Counted from the first letter of the stretch, positions 33,093 through 42,723 are shown. The stretch is DNA of 64,000 nucleotides from Pseudorhodoferax aquiterrae (GCF_014652235.1 NZ_BMYK01000008.1:62001-126000); one strand, 5' to 3'. The notes: generated by a model from the letters alone, not told the origin. Program-made: numbers and translations.

Positions 33093-34250
33093 TCAAGCCA
33101 CCAGGATCGGCCGCCCGCCCCGCCCGGCGCGGGCACCCCGCAACACGCCCAGCAGCGCCAGCCCGAGCAAGGCCGCCGTGGACGGCTCGGGCACCTCGGC
33201 CGGCGGCCCGTTGTCGGCGGCCAGGTAGAGATCGGAGGCGCCGCTGCCATCCGTCACGCGCAGGCCGAGCAGAAAGCGCCCGTCCTGCCAGGCCTGCAGC
33301 AGATCGGCGAACAGCCCGTCCAGGCCCAGCGTGAGTTGCAGCGTGGGCGCGGCATCGGGGTCGTCGTAGGCGAAAGCGAAGCTGAAGTCCGGCGCGATGC
33401 CGGCGCTGCCGGCCGGCAGCGCGATGGCGCCCTGCCCCGGCGTGCCGTCGACAGGTGCCAGCGCCACCGTGGCGCCGACCTGCTCCAGGGCTTGCCGCAT
33501 CGCCGCCGCCTGGTCCGGCCCGGCACTGGCCAGCAGCACCGAAGGCGCATCGTCCACGAGCTGCTTGGCCTGCGTCAGGCTGAGGTTCGTCAGGTCCTGC
33601 AGCGTCTTGATGACGTTGAGCTTGCTGGGGCCCGCGGCGGTCAGCACCACGTCGTAGCCGGTGGGCGCCGCGCCGAGCATGGCCACGCCCAGGTTCGCAC
33701 CCACGGGGACCGAGGGGTTCTGGCGGCTGCTCAGCGCCACCTGCGCACCGGCGTCCTCCAGCGCCTGCTTCAGCTGCGCGTTGCCGGCCGGCGTGGAGGC
33801 CGAGCGGACCACGCTGGGCGCGCTGTCCACCAGCGTCTTGGCCTCGGCCAGCGAAATGGCCAGCGCGTCCGACAGCGCCTTGATCACGGCCAGCTTGTTG
33901 GCGCCGGGACTGGTCAACACCACCTCGTGGAGCTGGGTCTCGGACAAGCGCGCGAGCGCCCCGCCGGAGACGCTGTCGCGCGCAACCACGCCCGTGCCGT
34001 CCTGCACGTACAGACCGGTGATGCGCGAACCCGGCCCCGCGCCGGTGACCAGCTGCAGCACGCCCTGGCTGGCACCGCTGCCAGGATTCAGCGCGGCCGT
34101 GAAGCGGCCCGAGGCGTCGTTCGTCCCGTTGTCCGTGGCTTTGTGGAACACGACCGGCTCGGCCTGCGCCGTTTGCCACGGACCGGCGAGCACCAAGCCC
34201 CCGCACACCGCCCACGCCACCGCAGCGGCACGCACGCATGTTCTGACCAT
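33093..34250 (-). CDS. Secreted PEP-CTERM protein with tandem ribosomal L7/L12 C-terminal-like domains
   Basis: This 385-residue exported protein has a signal peptide of about 30 residues (ends TAQA) and two L7/L12 CTD-like repeats, about 109-173 (VVLTSPGANKLAVIKAL... LAEAKTLVDSAP... LKQALEDAGAQVAL) and 200-264 (VVLTAAGPSKLNVIKTL... LTQAKQLVDDAP... MRQALEQVGATVAL). A C-terminal sorting signal carries VPEPSTAALLGLALLGVL (353-370) and a basic Arg/Gly tail. GGAGG precedes ATG 34250. PEP-CTERM proteins are processed by exosortase; none is in the window. The ribosomal fold outside the cell is striking. Confidence 0.88.
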   Translation of the reverse strand: MVRTCVRAAAVAWAVCGGLVLAGPWQTAQAEPVVFHKATDNGTNDASGRFTAALNPGSGASQGVLQLVTGAGPGSRITGLYVQDGTGVVARDSVSGGALARLSETQLHEVVLTSPGANKLAVIKALSDALAISLAEAKTLVDSAPSVVRSASTPAGNAQLKQALEDAGAQVALSSRQNPSVPVGANLGVAMLGAAPTGYDVVLTAAGPSKLNVIKTLQDLTNLSLTQAKQLVDDAPSVLLASAGPDQAAAMRQALEQVGATVALAPVDGTPGQGAIALPAGSAGIAPDFSFAFAYDDPDAAPTLQLTLGLDGLFADLLQAWQDGRFLLGLRVTDGSGASDLYLAADNGPPAEVPEPSTAALLGLALLGVLRGARAGRGGRPILVA

Positions 34251-34368
34251 CGCAAGCCTCCGAGCTTCTCGTGCGGGCGCACCATGCGCCGCACGGACGA
34301 CGGGGCGCAGTATCGGGACACGGTGCGCGCGCAACCATCCCGCAATCGCGGGAGCCCGGCGCCAGGCT

Positions 34369-35178
34369 TCAGCCTGCGGCGCGCCGCCCCGCTGCCTCCA
34401 GCGCGGGCTTGACGCTCTCGAAGGCCCCGCCGCCATCGCAGGGAATCAGCGCGCCCGAGATGTAGGCCGCATACGGCGAGCCCAGGAACAGCGCCAGGTT
34501 GGCGATGTCGTCCAGGCTGCCGAAGCGCTGCAGCGGCACCTGCTGTTGCGCGAAGGCGCGATCCTCGGCGCTCGGCGCCATGAGCTTGCGAAAGCCTTCG
34601 GTGCCGTCGATGGGCCCGGGCGAGATCGAGTTCACGCGGATGCCCTCGCCGCCCCACTCCAGCGCCAGCGCGCGCGTGAGCTGGTCCACGCCGGCCTTGG
34701 CGGCGCTGGCGTGGGCCTGGAAGCGCATCGGCACGAAGGACTGCGGCGCGCTGATCTGGACCACGGCCGCACCCGGCTTGCGCAGGTGCGCATGGGCCTG
34801 GCGCAGCACGTGGAAGCTGCCGACCAGGTCGATGTCCACCACCACCTTGAAGCCGTTGGACGACATGTCCTGCGCCGCGCACAGGAAGTTGCCGGCCGCG
34901 CCCGAGACCAGCACGTCGATGGGGCCGAATCGCTCGACCGACTGCGCGAAGGCCGCGCCCACGGCCGCGAAGTCGCGCACGTCGGCCACCACGCCCAGCA
35001 CCTCTCCGCCCGCCTCGCGCAGGCTGGCCACGGCCGCGTCCACGTTGTCCTGCTTGCGGCTGGCCACGGTCACCCGCGCGCGCTGGCGCGCGAAGGCCTG
35101 GGCGATGCCGAAGTTGATGCCCGTGGTGCCGCCGAACACGACGACATGGCGGCCGGTGTAGTCGAGATCGATCTGCAT
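34369..35178 (-). CDS. SDR-family oxidoreductase (2,4-dienoyl-CoA reductase-like)
   Basis: This 269-residue short-chain dehydrogenase has the cofactor loop GGTTGINFG near the N-terminus, a SGAAGNFLC loop instead of the usual NNAG, and SPGPIDGTEGF after the active-site region. These are features shared with DECR-type peroxisomal or bacterial 2,4-dienoyl-CoA reductases. The classical Tyr is replaced in ASAAKAG, as also happens in that subgroup, where other residues are catalytic. Last gene of a leftward operon with an AraC regulator and an acyl-CoA dehydrogenase; its ATG follows the AraC stop by 1 bp. Confidence 0.85.
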   Translation of the reverse strand: MQIDLDYTGRHVVVFGGTTGINFGIAQAFARQRARVTVASRKQDNVDAAVASLREAGGEVLGVVADVRDFAAVGAAFAQSVERFGPIDVLVSGAAGNFLCAAQDMSSNGFKVVVDIDLVGSFHVLRQAHAHLRKPGAAVVQISAPQSFVPMRFQAHASAAKAGVDQLTRALALEWGGEGIRVNSISPGPIDGTEGFRKLMAPSAEDRAFAQQQVPLQRFGSLDDIANLALFLGSPYAAYISGALIPCDGGGAFESVKPALEAAGRRAAG

Positions 35179-35179
35179 G

Positions 35180-36028
35180 CTAGTGGTAGCTCGGGCGCGG
35201 CACACCGGCGCCGCTGGCGTACAGCGCCAGCTTGCGGCTGCCCGCGAAGATGGACTTGGGCGTGAGCCCGTAGACCTGGCGGATCGAGTGGCTGAAGTGG
35301 GTGGAATCGGGGTAGCCCGCGTCCAGCGCGATGTCGGTCAGGTTGCTGCTCTGCGTCACGTAGTACAGCAGGCTGCGTGCGCGCTGCCAGGTGCGAAAGC
35401 TGCGGAACGGCGAGCCGGTCTCGGCCTTGAACAGGTGCAGAAAACGCGAGACCGACAGGTGCGCGGCGGCGGCGCACTGCTGCGCCGAGACGTGGCCGTT
35501 GGGGTCGGACTTGATGCGGTCCAGCACGGCCTGCACGCGCGCATCCAGCGCCCGCGTGCGCAGCGGCGCGCCGAAGAAGGCTTCGTCGAACGCCGCCGTG
35601 CTGGCATAGCGCCGGTTGTCGGCACGGCGCAGGGCGTCCAGCGCCTCGCGCATGCGCTGCAGCGCGGCCGGTGCGTCCACGGCGCCGCGGCCCGTGCGCA
35701 GGTGCGGCGGCAGTGCCGCCACGTCCACCGTCTCGGCCTCGACCAGCAGGTTGCAGATCATGCGTTCGCCCGAGACGATGCGGTGGCGCACGTAGGGTGG
35801 CACCACCGAGACCGCGCTGTCCTGCCAGTCGCCGCCGTCCACGCAGATGCGGTGCGTGCCGCGCAGCGACAGGTAGACCGAGAAGCCGCCGAAGCAGCGC
35901 ACCGTGGGCTCGCCGAGCAAGCCGAGGTAGAGCACGCGGTCGGCGTTGATCCACATCATGCGCTGCCAGTCGGCGTCGGGCGGGCGGCGGCCGGGCGGCT
36001 GCCCGGTGCCGTGGAAATCGATCTGCAT
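35180..36028 (-). CDS. AraC-family transcriptional regulator
   Basis: This 282-residue regulator has an N-terminal cupin-type sensing domain (YLSLRGTHRICVDGGDW... SVVPPYVRHRIVSGERM) and a C-terminal double helix-turn-helix (SAQQCAAAAHLSVSRFLHLF, then LTDIALDAGYPDSTHFSHSI and YGLTPKS). ATG 36028 has CAGGAGAC upstream. It sits inside the acyl-CoA dehydrogenase/SDR operon and touches the SDR start, so it is co-expressed with its likely targets. Confidence 0.88.
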   Translation of the reverse strand: MQIDFHGTGQPPGRRPPDADWQRMMWINADRVLYLGLLGEPTVRCFGGFSVYLSLRGTHRICVDGGDWQDSAVSVVPPYVRHRIVSGERMICNLLVEAETVDVAALPPHLRTGRGAVDAPAALQRMREALDALRRADNRRYASTAAFDEAFFGAPLRTRALDARVQAVLDRIKSDPNGHVSAQQCAAAAHLSVSRFLHLFKAETGSPFRSFRTWQRARSLLYYVTQSSNLTDIALDAGYPDSTHFSHSIRQVYGLTPKSIFAGSRKLALYASGAGVPRPSYH

Positions 36029-36066
36029 GCCGTTGTCTCCTGTTGCTGGTGGGCGTGGCGTGCGCC

Positions 36067-37269
<1,203 letters not shown>

Positions 37270-37349
37270 ATCGTCCTTTCGGGGCGGCCGGTGTGCCGCA
37301 TGTTGAACAGGCGGGCGGTGACCTGCGCTGGCTCGCGATGGTAGGGCCA

Positions 37350-37364
37350 GATTGTCAGACAATC
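37350..37364. promoter_or_regulatory. Palindromic operator GATTGTCAGACAATC
   Basis: This is a perfect 7-1-7 inverted repeat, 80 bp before the acyl-CoA dehydrogenase start. Its central 13 bases differ at two positions from ATTGCCGGACAAT in front of the FCD-type GntR gene. Such ATTGT-N3-ACAAT palindromes are typical GntR/FadR-subfamily operators. Confidence 0.65.
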
Positions 37365-37482
37365 ATCAGGGTTTGTCCGGCGTGGTGGCGGGCGGACGGC
37401 CGAGCCGCTGCACGCGCCTATGCCGCATCCTGGCCGGGGGCTTGTGCCCAGGCGCTGCGGGCTGCGCGACAATGCGGGCCCC

Positions 37483-37929
37483 ATGAAGTCCCTGCCCATC
37501 GTCCGCTTCGCCCGCCTGGGCGGCTGCTGCGCCGCGCTGCTGCTGGCCTGCGCCGCGCCGGCCCGGGCACAGCCGGCTGGGTCCGAGGGCCTGGTGGCCG
37601 AGACCGTCCACGCCCTCGAGGGGCGCCTGACCTACTACGCGCGCCGGCTCGCCGGCCGCCCGACGGCCAGCGGCGAACGCTTCGATCCCGAGAAGATGAC
37701 CATGGCGCACGACACCCTGCCCTTCGGCACGCTGGTGCGCGTGACCAACCTGCTCAACCGGCGCAGCGTGGTGGTGCGCGTGAACGACCGCGGCGCCTGG
37801 AGCGCCGACCGCATCGGCGACGTGTCGACGGCCGCCGCGCGCGAGCTGGGCATGTTGCAGCGCGGCGTCGTGCGCGCCCAGCTGGAACTGGTCCAGGCCA
37901 TCGACGGCGCGGCGTCATCGGCGCGTTGA
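37483..37929 (+). CDS. RlpA-like double-psi beta-barrel septal/peptidoglycan protein
   Basis: This 148-residue exported protein has a signal peptide of about 29 residues (ends ARAQ) and the RlpA core: GRLTYYARRLAGRPTASGERF, MTMAHDTLPFGTLVRVTN, and VVVRVNDRGAW..RIGDVSTAAA. Family members bind denuded peptidoglycan and some are lytic transglycosylases. This one lacks the SPOR domain of full-length RlpA, so septal targeting is doubtful. ATG 37483 fits the signal sequence. The 213-bp gap before it contains the 37350 palindrome. Confidence 0.85.
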   Translation: MKSLPIVRFARLGGCCAALLLACAAPARAQPAGSEGLVAETVHALEGRLTYYARRLAGRPTASGERFDPEKMTMAHDTLPFGTLVRVTNLLNRRSVVVRVNDRGAWSADRIGDVSTAAARELGMLQRGVVRAQLELVQAIDGAASSAR

Positions 37930-37984
37930 GAGGCCGTCCGGCGCCGGCATCGGGCCTGCCGACGGGCATGGCCTGTCCGCCGAT

Positions 37985-37997
37985 ATTGCCGGACAAT
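37985..37997. promoter_or_regulatory. GntR operator copy ATTGCCGGACAAT
   Basis: The ATTG-N5-CAAT palindrome ends 8 bp before the GTG of the FCD-type regulator and resembles the perfect palindrome at 37350. Bound regulator here would block its own translation initiation region or transcription, giving autorepression. Confidence 0.55.
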
Positions 37998-38005
37998 CCA
38001 AGCCC

Positions 38006-38722
38006 GTGAAGACCAATCCATCCCCTGCCGAAGCACGCGCGGCCCCGCGCCCGGGCGCAGCAGCCGAACGCCACCCGCGCAGCACGCCCGACCGCGTGGC
38101 CGATGCGATCAGCAAGGGCATCCTGATGCGCCGCTTCGCCGTGGGCCAGCGCCTGGTGGAGGCCGACCTCACGCGTGAATTGCAGGTCAGCCGCAGCACG
38201 GTGCGCGAGGCCCTGCGCATCCTGGCCGCCAGCGGCGTGGTCGCGCTCACGCCGCACCGCGGCGCGGTGATCCGCTCGCTCACGCGCGAGGACGCGGCCG
38301 ACCTGCTCGGTGTGCTGGAGGTGCTGTCGGGCCTGGCGGCGCGGCTGGCCGCGTCCCGCATCGGCGCCGGCGACAACGCGCGCCGCTTCGCCGCGGCGGC
38401 GCACCAGCTCGTCACGGCCGACACGCCCGAGGCGCTGGACCGCGTGCTCGATGCGCGCGCCAACTACTACAAGGTGATGTTCGACATCGCCGGCAACCAG
38501 GAACTGGACCGCGTGCTGCCGCAATCGCGCGCCCACCTGTTCCGCGCCCAGTTCTACCATGCGCTCACGGCCGCCGACCTGCGCGCCATGGTGGCCGAGT
38601 ACCGCGGCATCACCGAGGCCATCCTGGCCGGCGACGCCGCCCTGGCCGAGAAGCGCATGCGCAGGCATCTGCAGAAGTCCGGCGAGCGCACGCTGCCGCG
38701 CATGGCGCGGTTGTCGATTTAA
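38006..38722 (+). CDS. GntR-family regulator, FCD (FadR) subfamily
   Basis: This 238-residue regulator starts at GTG 38006. A basic leader precedes the winged helix (DRVADAISKGILMRRFAVGQ, TRELQVSRSTVREALRILAA). The all-helical FCD ligand domain carries the metal/ligand residues in ARANYYKVMFDIAGN and HLFRAQFYH, then MRRHLQKS. Two similar palindromes, one before itself and one before the acyl-CoA dehydrogenase operon at 37269, suggest it controls both. An acyl-CoA or organic-acid effector is inferred. Confidence 0.9.
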   Translation: MKTNPSPAEARAAPRPGAAAERHPRSTPDRVADAISKGILMRRFAVGQRLVEADLTRELQVSRSTVREALRILAASGVVALTPHRGAVIRSLTREDAADLLGVLEVLSGLAARLAASRIGAGDNARRFAAAAHQLVTADTPEALDRVLDARANYYKVMFDIAGNQELDRVLPQSRAHLFRAQFYHALTAADLRAMVAEYRGITEAILAGDAALAEKRMRRHLQKSGERTLPRMARLSI

Positions 38723-38751
38723 CGCCAGCGCAGCGCGCCCACAATGCGCGC

Positions 38752-39975
38752 ATGCAAGCCCTCTTCACCGCCGCCGCGCGGGCGCTCGCCATCGGCGACG
38801 CGCTCGGGGCGCTGCGCCTGGTCGCACTGCACGAGGACCCCACGGCACTGGCGCTGCGCGGCATCGCCATGGCCCAGCTCGGCGAGCATGGCCGCGCCCG
38901 CGAACTGCTGCGCCGGGCCGCGCGCGGCTTCGGCCCGCGGGCCACGGTCGCGCGGGCGCGCTGCGTGGTGGCCGAGGCCGAGATCGCGCTGGCCATGCGC
39001 GATCTGGGCGGCTCCACGCGCCCGCTGCTGGCCGCGCTGGCCACGCTCCAGGCACAGGGCGACCTGGTCAACGCATGGCTGGCCCGGCTCGTGGCGGCGC
39101 GGCGCGCACTGCTGCTGGGCCGGCTTGACGACGCGGAACGGGCGCTCGCGCCGCTGCGGCCGGTGCCGGCCTCGCCGGCGCGGCTGCGCGCCGTGGCCGA
39201 ACTCTGCGCGGCCGAGCTCGACCTGCGCGCGCTGCGCACCGCGGCCGCACGCAGCGCGCTGGCACGCGCCGCAGTGGCCGCAGCGCTGGCCGGCGTCCCG
39301 GCGCTGCAGGCCGAGGTGCGGGCAGCCCAGGGCGCGCTGGAACAGCCGGCCGCCCGGCGCGCGGACCAGGGCCGTGCCGAGCCGCTGGTACTCGACGCCG
39401 TGGCCGCCCTGCTGGCCTCGGGCGCGCTCGTGGTCGACGGCTGCCGCCGCGGCCTGCAGTGCGGCGCGCACTGGATCGCCCTGGCGCGCCGGCCCGTGCT
39501 GTTCACGCTCGCGCTGGCATTGGCCGAGGCCTGGCCCGGCGCGGCCGACCGCGCGGGGCTGATCGCCGCGGCCTTCCGCATGCGGCAACCCGACGAGACC
39601 CACCGGGCCCGGCTGCGCGTGGAGCTGGGCCGGCTGCGCGCGCTGCTGCAGGGCCATGCGCAGATCGAGGCCACGGCCACAGGCTATGCGCTGCGGCCCC
39701 TTGCAGCACCCGAAGTCGCCGTGCTCGCACCGCCGATCGCCGGCGAACAGGCGGCCCTGCTCGCGCTGCTGTCCGATGGCGCGGCCTGGTCCACCTCGGC
39801 GCTGGCGCTGGCGCTGGACGCGAGCCAGCGCACCGTGCAGCGCGCGCTCGTGGAACTCGCCGAACAGGGCCGCGTGCGCGCGGTCGGCCAGGCCCGCGCG
39901 CGGCGCTGGCTCGCGCCGCCGCTGGCCGGATTCACGACGGTCTTGTTACTCCCCACTGCGCTGCCCCCGGGCTAA
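38752..39975 (+). CDS. Helix-turn-helix protein with TPR-like N-terminal domain
   Basis: This 407-residue Ala/Arg-rich protein has helical repeats of TPR type in the first half (ALRGIAMAQLGEHGRARELL, AWLARLVAARRALLLGRL). A winged-helix segment around 255-320 includes LALAEAWPGAADRAGLIAAAF and RPDETHRARLRVELGRLRAL. A second HTH lies near the end (STSALALALDASQRTVQRAL). It resembles bacterial transcriptional activators with a C-terminal wHTH. It is followed 48 bp later by a beta-propeller gene on the same strand, presumably its partner or target. Mechanism unknown. Confidence 0.72.
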   Translation: MQALFTAAARALAIGDALGALRLVALHEDPTALALRGIAMAQLGEHGRARELLRRAARGFGPRATVARARCVVAEAEIALAMRDLGGSTRPLLAALATLQAQGDLVNAWLARLVAARRALLLGRLDDAERALAPLRPVPASPARLRAVAELCAAELDLRALRTAAARSALARAAVAAALAGVPALQAEVRAAQGALEQPAARRADQGRAEPLVLDAVAALLASGALVVDGCRRGLQCGAHWIALARRPVLFTLALALAEAWPGAADRAGLIAAAFRMRQPDETHRARLRVELGRLRALLQGHAQIEATATGYALRPLAAPEVAVLAPPIAGEQAALLALLSDGAAWSTSALALALDASQRTVQRALVELAEQGRVRAVGQARARRWLAPPLAGFTTVLLLPTALPPG

Positions 39976-40023
39976 CAATGGCTTCACCCGGCGCCCTTCC
40001 GGTGCCAGTACAGGAGAAGCCCC

Positions 40024-40704
40024 ATGTCCACCGCCACCCAAGCCCCCATCCACACTGCCGAAGTCGTGCGCGAGTACGGCCCCTTCCCCGCCGCCCCGCG
40101 CGTGCATGGCGTCTCGCACGACGGACGCCAGGTCTGGGCCGCGACCGATGGTGCGCTGTTCGCATTCGACCCCACCAGCGGCGAGCCCACGCGCCAGCTG
40201 GACCGCGCCTGCGATGCCGGCACGGCCTGGGACGGCAAGCACCTCTGGCAGATCGCCGGGGCGCGCATCGACAAGCTCGACCCGGCCACGGGCGAAGTGC
40301 TGCACTCCATCCCCGCGCCGGGCGCAGGCAAGGATTCCGGCCTGACCTGGGCCGAGGGCCACCTGTGGGTGGGCCAGTACAGCGACCGCGCCATCCGCCA
40401 GATCGACCCGGCCACGGGCGCGGTGCTGCGCAGCATCGCATCCGACCGCTTCGTGACCGGCGTGACCTGGGTCGACGGCGAACTCTGGCACGGCACCTGG
40501 GAGCACGACGAGAGCGAACTGCGCCGCATCGACCCGGCCAGCGGCGCCGTGCGCGAACGCCTGCGCATGCCCACCGGCCTGCACGTGAGCGGCCTCGAAT
40601 GGGACGGCGCCGGCCTGTTCTACTGCGGCGGCGGCTCCAGCGGCAAGGTGCGTGCGGTGAAGCGCCCCGGGCGCGCCGGAAAGGCCGAAGGGCAGCGTCG
40701 GTGA
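40024..40704 (+). CDS. Beta-propeller protein (glutamine cyclotransferase/SMP-30-like)
   Basis: This 226-residue protein has at least four blade-like repeats: FDPTSGEPTRQL, LDPATGEVLHSI, IDPATGAVLRSI and IDPASGAVRERL. These are interleaved with Trp-rich strands such as GTAWDGKHLWQI, LTWAEGHLWVG and VTWVDGELWHGTW. No signal peptide is visible, so it is cytoplasmic. AGGAGA precedes ATG 40024. The repeat form is shared with plant-type glutamine cyclotransferase-like and vgb-type propellers. Catalytic function is not established. Confidence 0.78.
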   Translation: MSTATQAPIHTAEVVREYGPFPAAPRVHGVSHDGRQVWAATDGALFAFDPTSGEPTRQLDRACDAGTAWDGKHLWQIAGARIDKLDPATGEVLHSIPAPGAGKDSGLTWAEGHLWVGQYSDRAIRQIDPATGAVLRSIASDRFVTGVTWVDGELWHGTWEHDESELRRIDPASGAVRERLRMPTGLHVSGLEWDGAGLFYCGGGSSGKVRAVKRPGRAGKAEGQRR

Positions 40705-41079
40705 ACGTTGTGCAGGTTCAGCAACGTCCCTGCTGAAGGCCTGCGGGGACGACTGAAGACGGCCTGCGTGCACGGCGGCGATTTGCCACGCGCCAGCAGA
40801 CAGGACAGCGGTCATGGGCTGGACCGCCTTCGACAACCACCTGCCTGCGGCGCTGGGCCACATCGGTCCGATGGCGTCCAGACAACGCTGGCGGGCAGCG
40901 CAGGGCGAACCTCCGCCTGAGAACCCGGCGGCGTACACCGCTCCTCAGGGCCCCCTCCAGCGGCAGGTCCACGCGCTGTTTCTGCGTGTCGTTGCCTGGC
41001 GTACAGCGGTCAAGCCCCCATCCTACGTCGCCGCCCAAATCGCTTCCCACACTTCAGGGATCGCCCCACAGGAGTTCCC
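40705..41079. other. 375-bp intergenic region without supported gene
   Basis: Reading frames exist on both strands, but none has a good start signal, family resemblance or sensible composition. The stretch directly before 41080 contains the leader and ribosome binding site (CAGGAG) of the hemerythrin gene. No tRNA, repeat or clear terminator was seen. Confidence 0.5.
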
Positions 41080-41586
41080 ATGAGTTCAACACTTGCGTAC
41101 CAAGATGCCGTCGACCTGCTCGATGCGGACCACAAACTGGCGCAGAAGCAGTTCATCGACTACCAAGGCCTGTGCGAGGACGGCGCGCCGCCCGAAGCGC
41201 GCCAGCAACTGGCCTTGAAGATCTGCCAGGACCTCAGCGTGCACACGCAGATCGAGGAAGAGATCTTCTACCCGCGTGTGCAGGAGGCGATCGACGACGA
41301 CGCGCTGATGAACGAGGCGCTGAGCGAGCATGCCGAAGCCAAGGAGGCGATCGCCCGCATCCGCGGCATGGTGCCCACGGACGCGGCCTATGACAGCACG
41401 GTGATCGAATTGGGCCAGGCCATCATGGACCACGTGATGGACGAACGCGAGAAGATGTTCCTCAAGGCGCGCTATGCCCCGGTCGACCTGCGCGGCATGG
41501 TGCCCGCGCTCTACGCGCGCAAGAAGGCGCTGCAGAGCGGCAAGCCGGCGCCTGCGCCGGCGGGAAAGAAGGAGGTGGCGGCATGA
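41080..41586 (+). CDS. Hemerythrin-domain protein
   Basis: This 168-residue HHE-type protein has H18 in LLDADHKLAQKQFIDYQ, HTQIEEEIFYP, a SEHAEAKEAI segment, and DHVMDEREKMFLKAR in the last helix. It resembles the hemerythrin at 21128, but the two are too different for a recent duplication. Its stop overlaps the ATG of the dehydrogenase gene (ATGA), so both proteins are made together. That suggests protection or sensing tied to the dehydrogenase. A Pro/Ala/Lys-rich tail ends the protein. Confidence 0.9.
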   Translation: MSSTLAYQDAVDLLDADHKLAQKQFIDYQGLCEDGAPPEARQQLALKICQDLSVHTQIEEEIFYPRVQEAIDDDALMNEALSEHAEAKEAIARIRGMVPTDAAYDSTVIELGQAIMDHVMDEREKMFLKARYAPVDLRGMVPALYARKKALQSGKPAPAPAGKKEVAA

Positions 41587-42722
41587 AAGCCCTGGTCTAC
41601 AACGGGCCCCGCGATGTCCAGGTGATGGACATGCCCGATGCACGCATCGAGCGCGCGACGGACGCCCTGGTGCGGATCACGCGCACCAACATCTGCGGTT
41701 CCGATCTGCACATGTACGAAGGCCGGACCGACATGAAACCCGGCCGCATCCTCGGCCACGAGAATGTCGGCGAGGTGATCGAGGTCGGTGCCGCCGTCGA
41801 CCGCGTCAAGGTCGGCGACATGGTGTCCCTGCCCTTCAACATCGGCTGCGGCTTCTGCGAGAACTGCGAGCGCGGGCTGAGCAACTATTGCCTGACCACG
41901 AATCCCGGCCTGGCCGGTGCTGCCTATGGCTTTGCCGACATGGGCCCCTACCACGGCGGCCAGGCGGAATTCCTGCGCGTGCCCTACGCCGACTACAACT
42001 GCCTGATCCTGCCGCGCGACGCAGCCGAGAAGCAGAACGACTACGTGATGCTCTCCGACATCTTCCCCACGGGCTACCACGCCACCGAGATGGCACAACT
42101 GCGCCCGGGCGAGTCGGTGGTGATCTACGGCGCAGGGCCGGTGGGGCTGATGGCAGCCCTGTCGGCCACCATCAAGGGCGCGAGCCTGGTGATGGTGGTC
42201 GACACCCACAAGGACCGGCTGGCGCTGGCCGAGAAGATCGGGGCGGTCGCGATCGACGACAGCGAGGGCGGCGGCATCGAGCGGGTGATGGAGCTGACCG
42301 GCGGGCGCGGCGCGGATTGTGGCTGCGAATGCGTGGGCTACCAGTGCTGCAACATGCACCAGGAGGAAGTGCCGAACCTCACCATGAACAACCTCGTGAA
42401 CGCGGTCAAGTTCACCGGCCACATCGGCTGCGTGGGGGTGTTCGTGCCGCAGGATCCGAATGGCAAGGACAAGCTGCAGCGCCGGGGCCAGATGGCTTTC
42501 GACTTCGGCATGTTCTGGTTCAAGGGCCAGAAGCTCGGCACGGGGCAGTGCCCGGTGAAAGGCTACAACCGCTTTCTGAGCCGCCTCATCGAGCAGGACA
42601 AGGTCAAGCCCTCGTGGATCGTGTCGCACGAACTGCCGCTGGACCAGGCGCCGCAGGCCTACAAGAACTTCGATGCACGCGAGGAAGGCTGGACCAAGGT
42701 GACGCTGGTGCCCAACGGTTGA
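41583..42722 (+). CDS. Zinc alcohol dehydrogenase, glutathione-independent formaldehyde dehydrogenase type
   Basis: This 379-residue medium-chain dehydrogenase has catalytic zinc ligands C38 (NICGSDLH) and H59/E60 (LGHENVG), the structural-zinc cysteines GCGFCENCERGLSNYC, and the Rossmann loop GAGPVGLMAA. The long insert and the segment CECVGYQCCNMHQEEVPN are characteristic of the FdhA-like glutathione-independent formaldehyde dehydrogenase group. Coupled by a 4-bp overlap to the hemerythrin. Probable aldehyde dismutation or formaldehyde detoxification. Confidence 0.9.
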   Translation: MKALVYNGPRDVQVMDMPDARIERATDALVRITRTNICGSDLHMYEGRTDMKPGRILGHENVGEVIEVGAAVDRVKVGDMVSLPFNIGCGFCENCERGLSNYCLTTNPGLAGAAYGFADMGPYHGGQAEFLRVPYADYNCLILPRDAAEKQNDYVMLSDIFPTGYHATEMAQLRPGESVVIYGAGPVGLMAALSATIKGASLVMVVDTHKDRLALAEKIGAVAIDDSEGGGIERVMELTGGRGADCGCECVGYQCCNMHQEEVPNLTMNNLVNAVKFTGHIGCVGVFVPQDPNGKDKLQRRGQMAFDFGMFWFKGQKLGTGQCPVKGYNRFLSRLIEQDKVKPSWIVSHELPLDQAPQAYKNFDAREEGWTKVTLVPNG

Positions 42723-42723
42723 C

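Noticed and set aside
34325-34368. TCCCGC-AATC-GCGGGA and CAGGCT-TC-AGCCTG hairpins as an intrinsic terminator
   Set aside because: There is no T-run after either stem, so Rho-independent termination cannot be supported.
35168-36029. 14-bp identical sequence ATCGATCTGCATGC at the starts of the SDR and AraC genes as a repeat element
   Set aside because: Both copies encode MQID at the N-terminus in frame; short shared start sequence is the simpler explanation.
40814-41083. 89-codon frame upstream of the second hemerythrin
   Set aside because: Composition looks random, no ribosome binding site is present and the frame overlaps the hemerythrin start.
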